DNA of 64,000 nt from Candidatus Brocadia pituitae (GTDB taxonomy: Bacteria; Planctomycetota; Brocadiia; Brocadiales; Brocadiaceae). The position numbers and the translations under genes are program-made. The stretch is taken from the NCBI GenBank assembly GCA_017347445.1, contig AP021856.1, forward strand, positions 814,613 to 878,612, in the 5' to 3' direction. A model generated the notes under the pieces. It was not told the DNA's origin. It searched no databases and saw only the letters and a list, made by a program, of their open reading frames with translations. Shown here one piece after another: positions 63,205-64,000 of this stretch. Positions within the stretch are counted from its first letter, which is position 1; each line of letters opens with the position of its first letter.

Positions 63205-64000
63205 TTCAAAGACTCCCGGAATGCCTTCGATACGTATGTTTTAATTAGGTCATCCGATATCTGAATGGATGGTAAAATCACCTTTTTAATTTCATGGATG
63301 ACGCTACGGAGTTCTTCCTCGACAACCTCGCGCTTCAGGCTTCGGGGAGTATCCTCTTTAGGTTTGATCCGTCCCAATTCAAGTACGATTTCGGCGACTA
63401 AGAACGCCTTCTCATCTTCAGACTTGCCTTCCCTCATAATGGTCTTGGCAAGGGTAAGAACACCAATAGGGCCGCGAAGCCTCCAGTGGAGAGATTCTTT
63501 CGTGTGAAATGGCCTTTCCAACCGCTCCCTTAGCGTACGGAGAACCCATGATAACTGACGGGTACGCTGAAACAAAAACTTTGTCGTGTCTACCTTTTTG
63601 TGAGGATCTACAGGAGGTTTACCATTGCTACCTTGTTTCTTCTTTAACCATGCAACTATAACCTGATGAAGGGGACGGGCAGATGTAAGAATAGACATCA
63701 AGACTTCCAGCGGCAAATCTTTGAGTTCTGGCGGCGGTGGAAGGGCTGAAGCGCTTTCAATGTTCACAGGCCACCAGGCTGAATTCTTTACGCCATCCCA
63801 CATCACATGAAATCCAGACGGCGGCAAATCGGACTTCCATTCAAGACTAACTTCCAGCGGTTTACCATCCTCCACCCATTTCCTTTCACCGTAGAACACT
63901 TCCTTTCCATCTTCCTGCGATAGAGAAAAGCCCTTCGGCAGGTCTTGAGAAGTGAAACACAAACGGACGAATGCTCGCATTTGCTCATTTCGACCGTAAA
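63201..64000 (-). CDS. Helicase partner of unknown function (5' end beyond window)
   Basis: The frame stays open to the window edge (the residues before MRAFVRL are YGRNEQ), so ATG 63980 may be internal. About 266 residues are visible: a beta-rich part (VFYGERKWVEDGKPLEVSLE) and a helical C-terminal half rich in Lys/Glu/Arg. No family is recognised. It overlaps the SNF2 gene by 4 bp (ATGA), so the two are coupled and probably act together, perhaps in DNA restriction or defence; that is a guess from gene type. Confidence 0.6.
   Translation of the reverse strand, partial: YGRNEQMRAFVRLCFTSQDLPKGFSLSQEDGKEVFYGERKWVEDGKPLEVSLEWKSDLPPSGFHVMWDGVKNSAWWPVNIESASALPPPPELKDLPLEVLMSILTSARPLHQVIVAWLKKKQGSNGKPPVDPHKKVDTTKFLFQRTRQLSWVLRTLRERLERPFHTKESLHWRLRGPIGVLTLAKTIMREGKSEDEKAFLVAEIVLELGRIKPKEDTPRSLKREVVEEELRSVIHEIKKVILPSIQISDDLIKTYVSKAFRESLK

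Noticed and set aside
1-64000. CRISPR arrays, tRNA and rRNA genes
   Set aside because: No regularly spaced direct repeats, cloverleaf-like or rRNA-like sequences were recognised; a tRNA could still be missed by eye.

Overview
The window comes from an anaerobic ammonium-oxidising (anammox) planctomycete of the Brocadiales, most likely Brocadiaceae (Kuenenia/Brocadia/Jettenia type). The diagnosis rests on hydrazine synthase (three subunit genes, 39135-43900), hydrazine dehydrogenase (44311-45918) and a kustc1061-type hydroxylamine oxidase (48606-50348), with several other multihaem c-type cytochromes. Hydrazine synthase is known only from anammox bacteria. The beta and gamma hydrazine synthase genes are separate. 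No rRNA or tRNA gene was recognised, so genus is not settled.

Layout. 1-5400: divergent AsmA-like protein (cut by the window edge) and a very large S41 protease. 5631-8809 (minus): sat-aprB-aprA sulfur module. 9112-14905 (minus): two membrane glycosyltransferases, transposase remnants and a radical SAM haem-synthesis protein (AhbD-like). 15782-24000: a repeat-rich stretch with a 1594-residue secreted lipase/Ig-like protein, two PIN toxin-antitoxin pairs, and three copies plus one remnant of a c-di-GMP-I-like riboswitch on the minus strand, mixed with MITE-like elements. 24202-33948: housekeeping genes (citramalate/isopropylmalate synthase, glycosyltransferase 9, deoxyhypusine synthase-like protein, a candidate oriC with dnaA, M24 peptidase, accB, accC). 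34180-50348: the catabolic block. 50519-60233: TPR proteins, a sulfatase-modifying-factor-fold protein, a fused NrfH/HAO-like undecahaem cytochrome, aconitase and small genes. 60387-64000 (minus): a frameshifted SNF2-type helicase and a partner truncated by the window end.

How the genes fit together. In the established anammox scheme, hydrazine synthase makes N2H4 from NO and ammonium using electrons passed from quinol through a small trihaem cytochrome. Hydrazine dehydrogenase oxidises N2H4 to N2, and hydroxylamine oxidase returns leaked NH2OH to NO. The genes at 34180-36815 (small cytochrome, 7-haem-site cytochrome, cytochrome b) look like the quinol-to-hydrazine-synthase electron path. A sigma-54-type regulator and an unstudied 17-cysteine exported protein sit between this module and the synthase genes. 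hdh and hox each have their own strong sigma-70-like promoter with 16-bp spacing and a terminator, and share a purine-rich leader motif with the hydrazine synthase unit. trpB-trpA lies between hdh and hox, preceded by a candidate leader peptide ending in a Trp codon. The block starts about 5 kb from the candidate origin.

Less certain points: riboswitch, promoter and oriC calls are by eye; locus equivalences to Kuenenia (kuste2854-2861, kustc0694, kustc1061) are from memory of published sequences; the function of several small genes is unknown.
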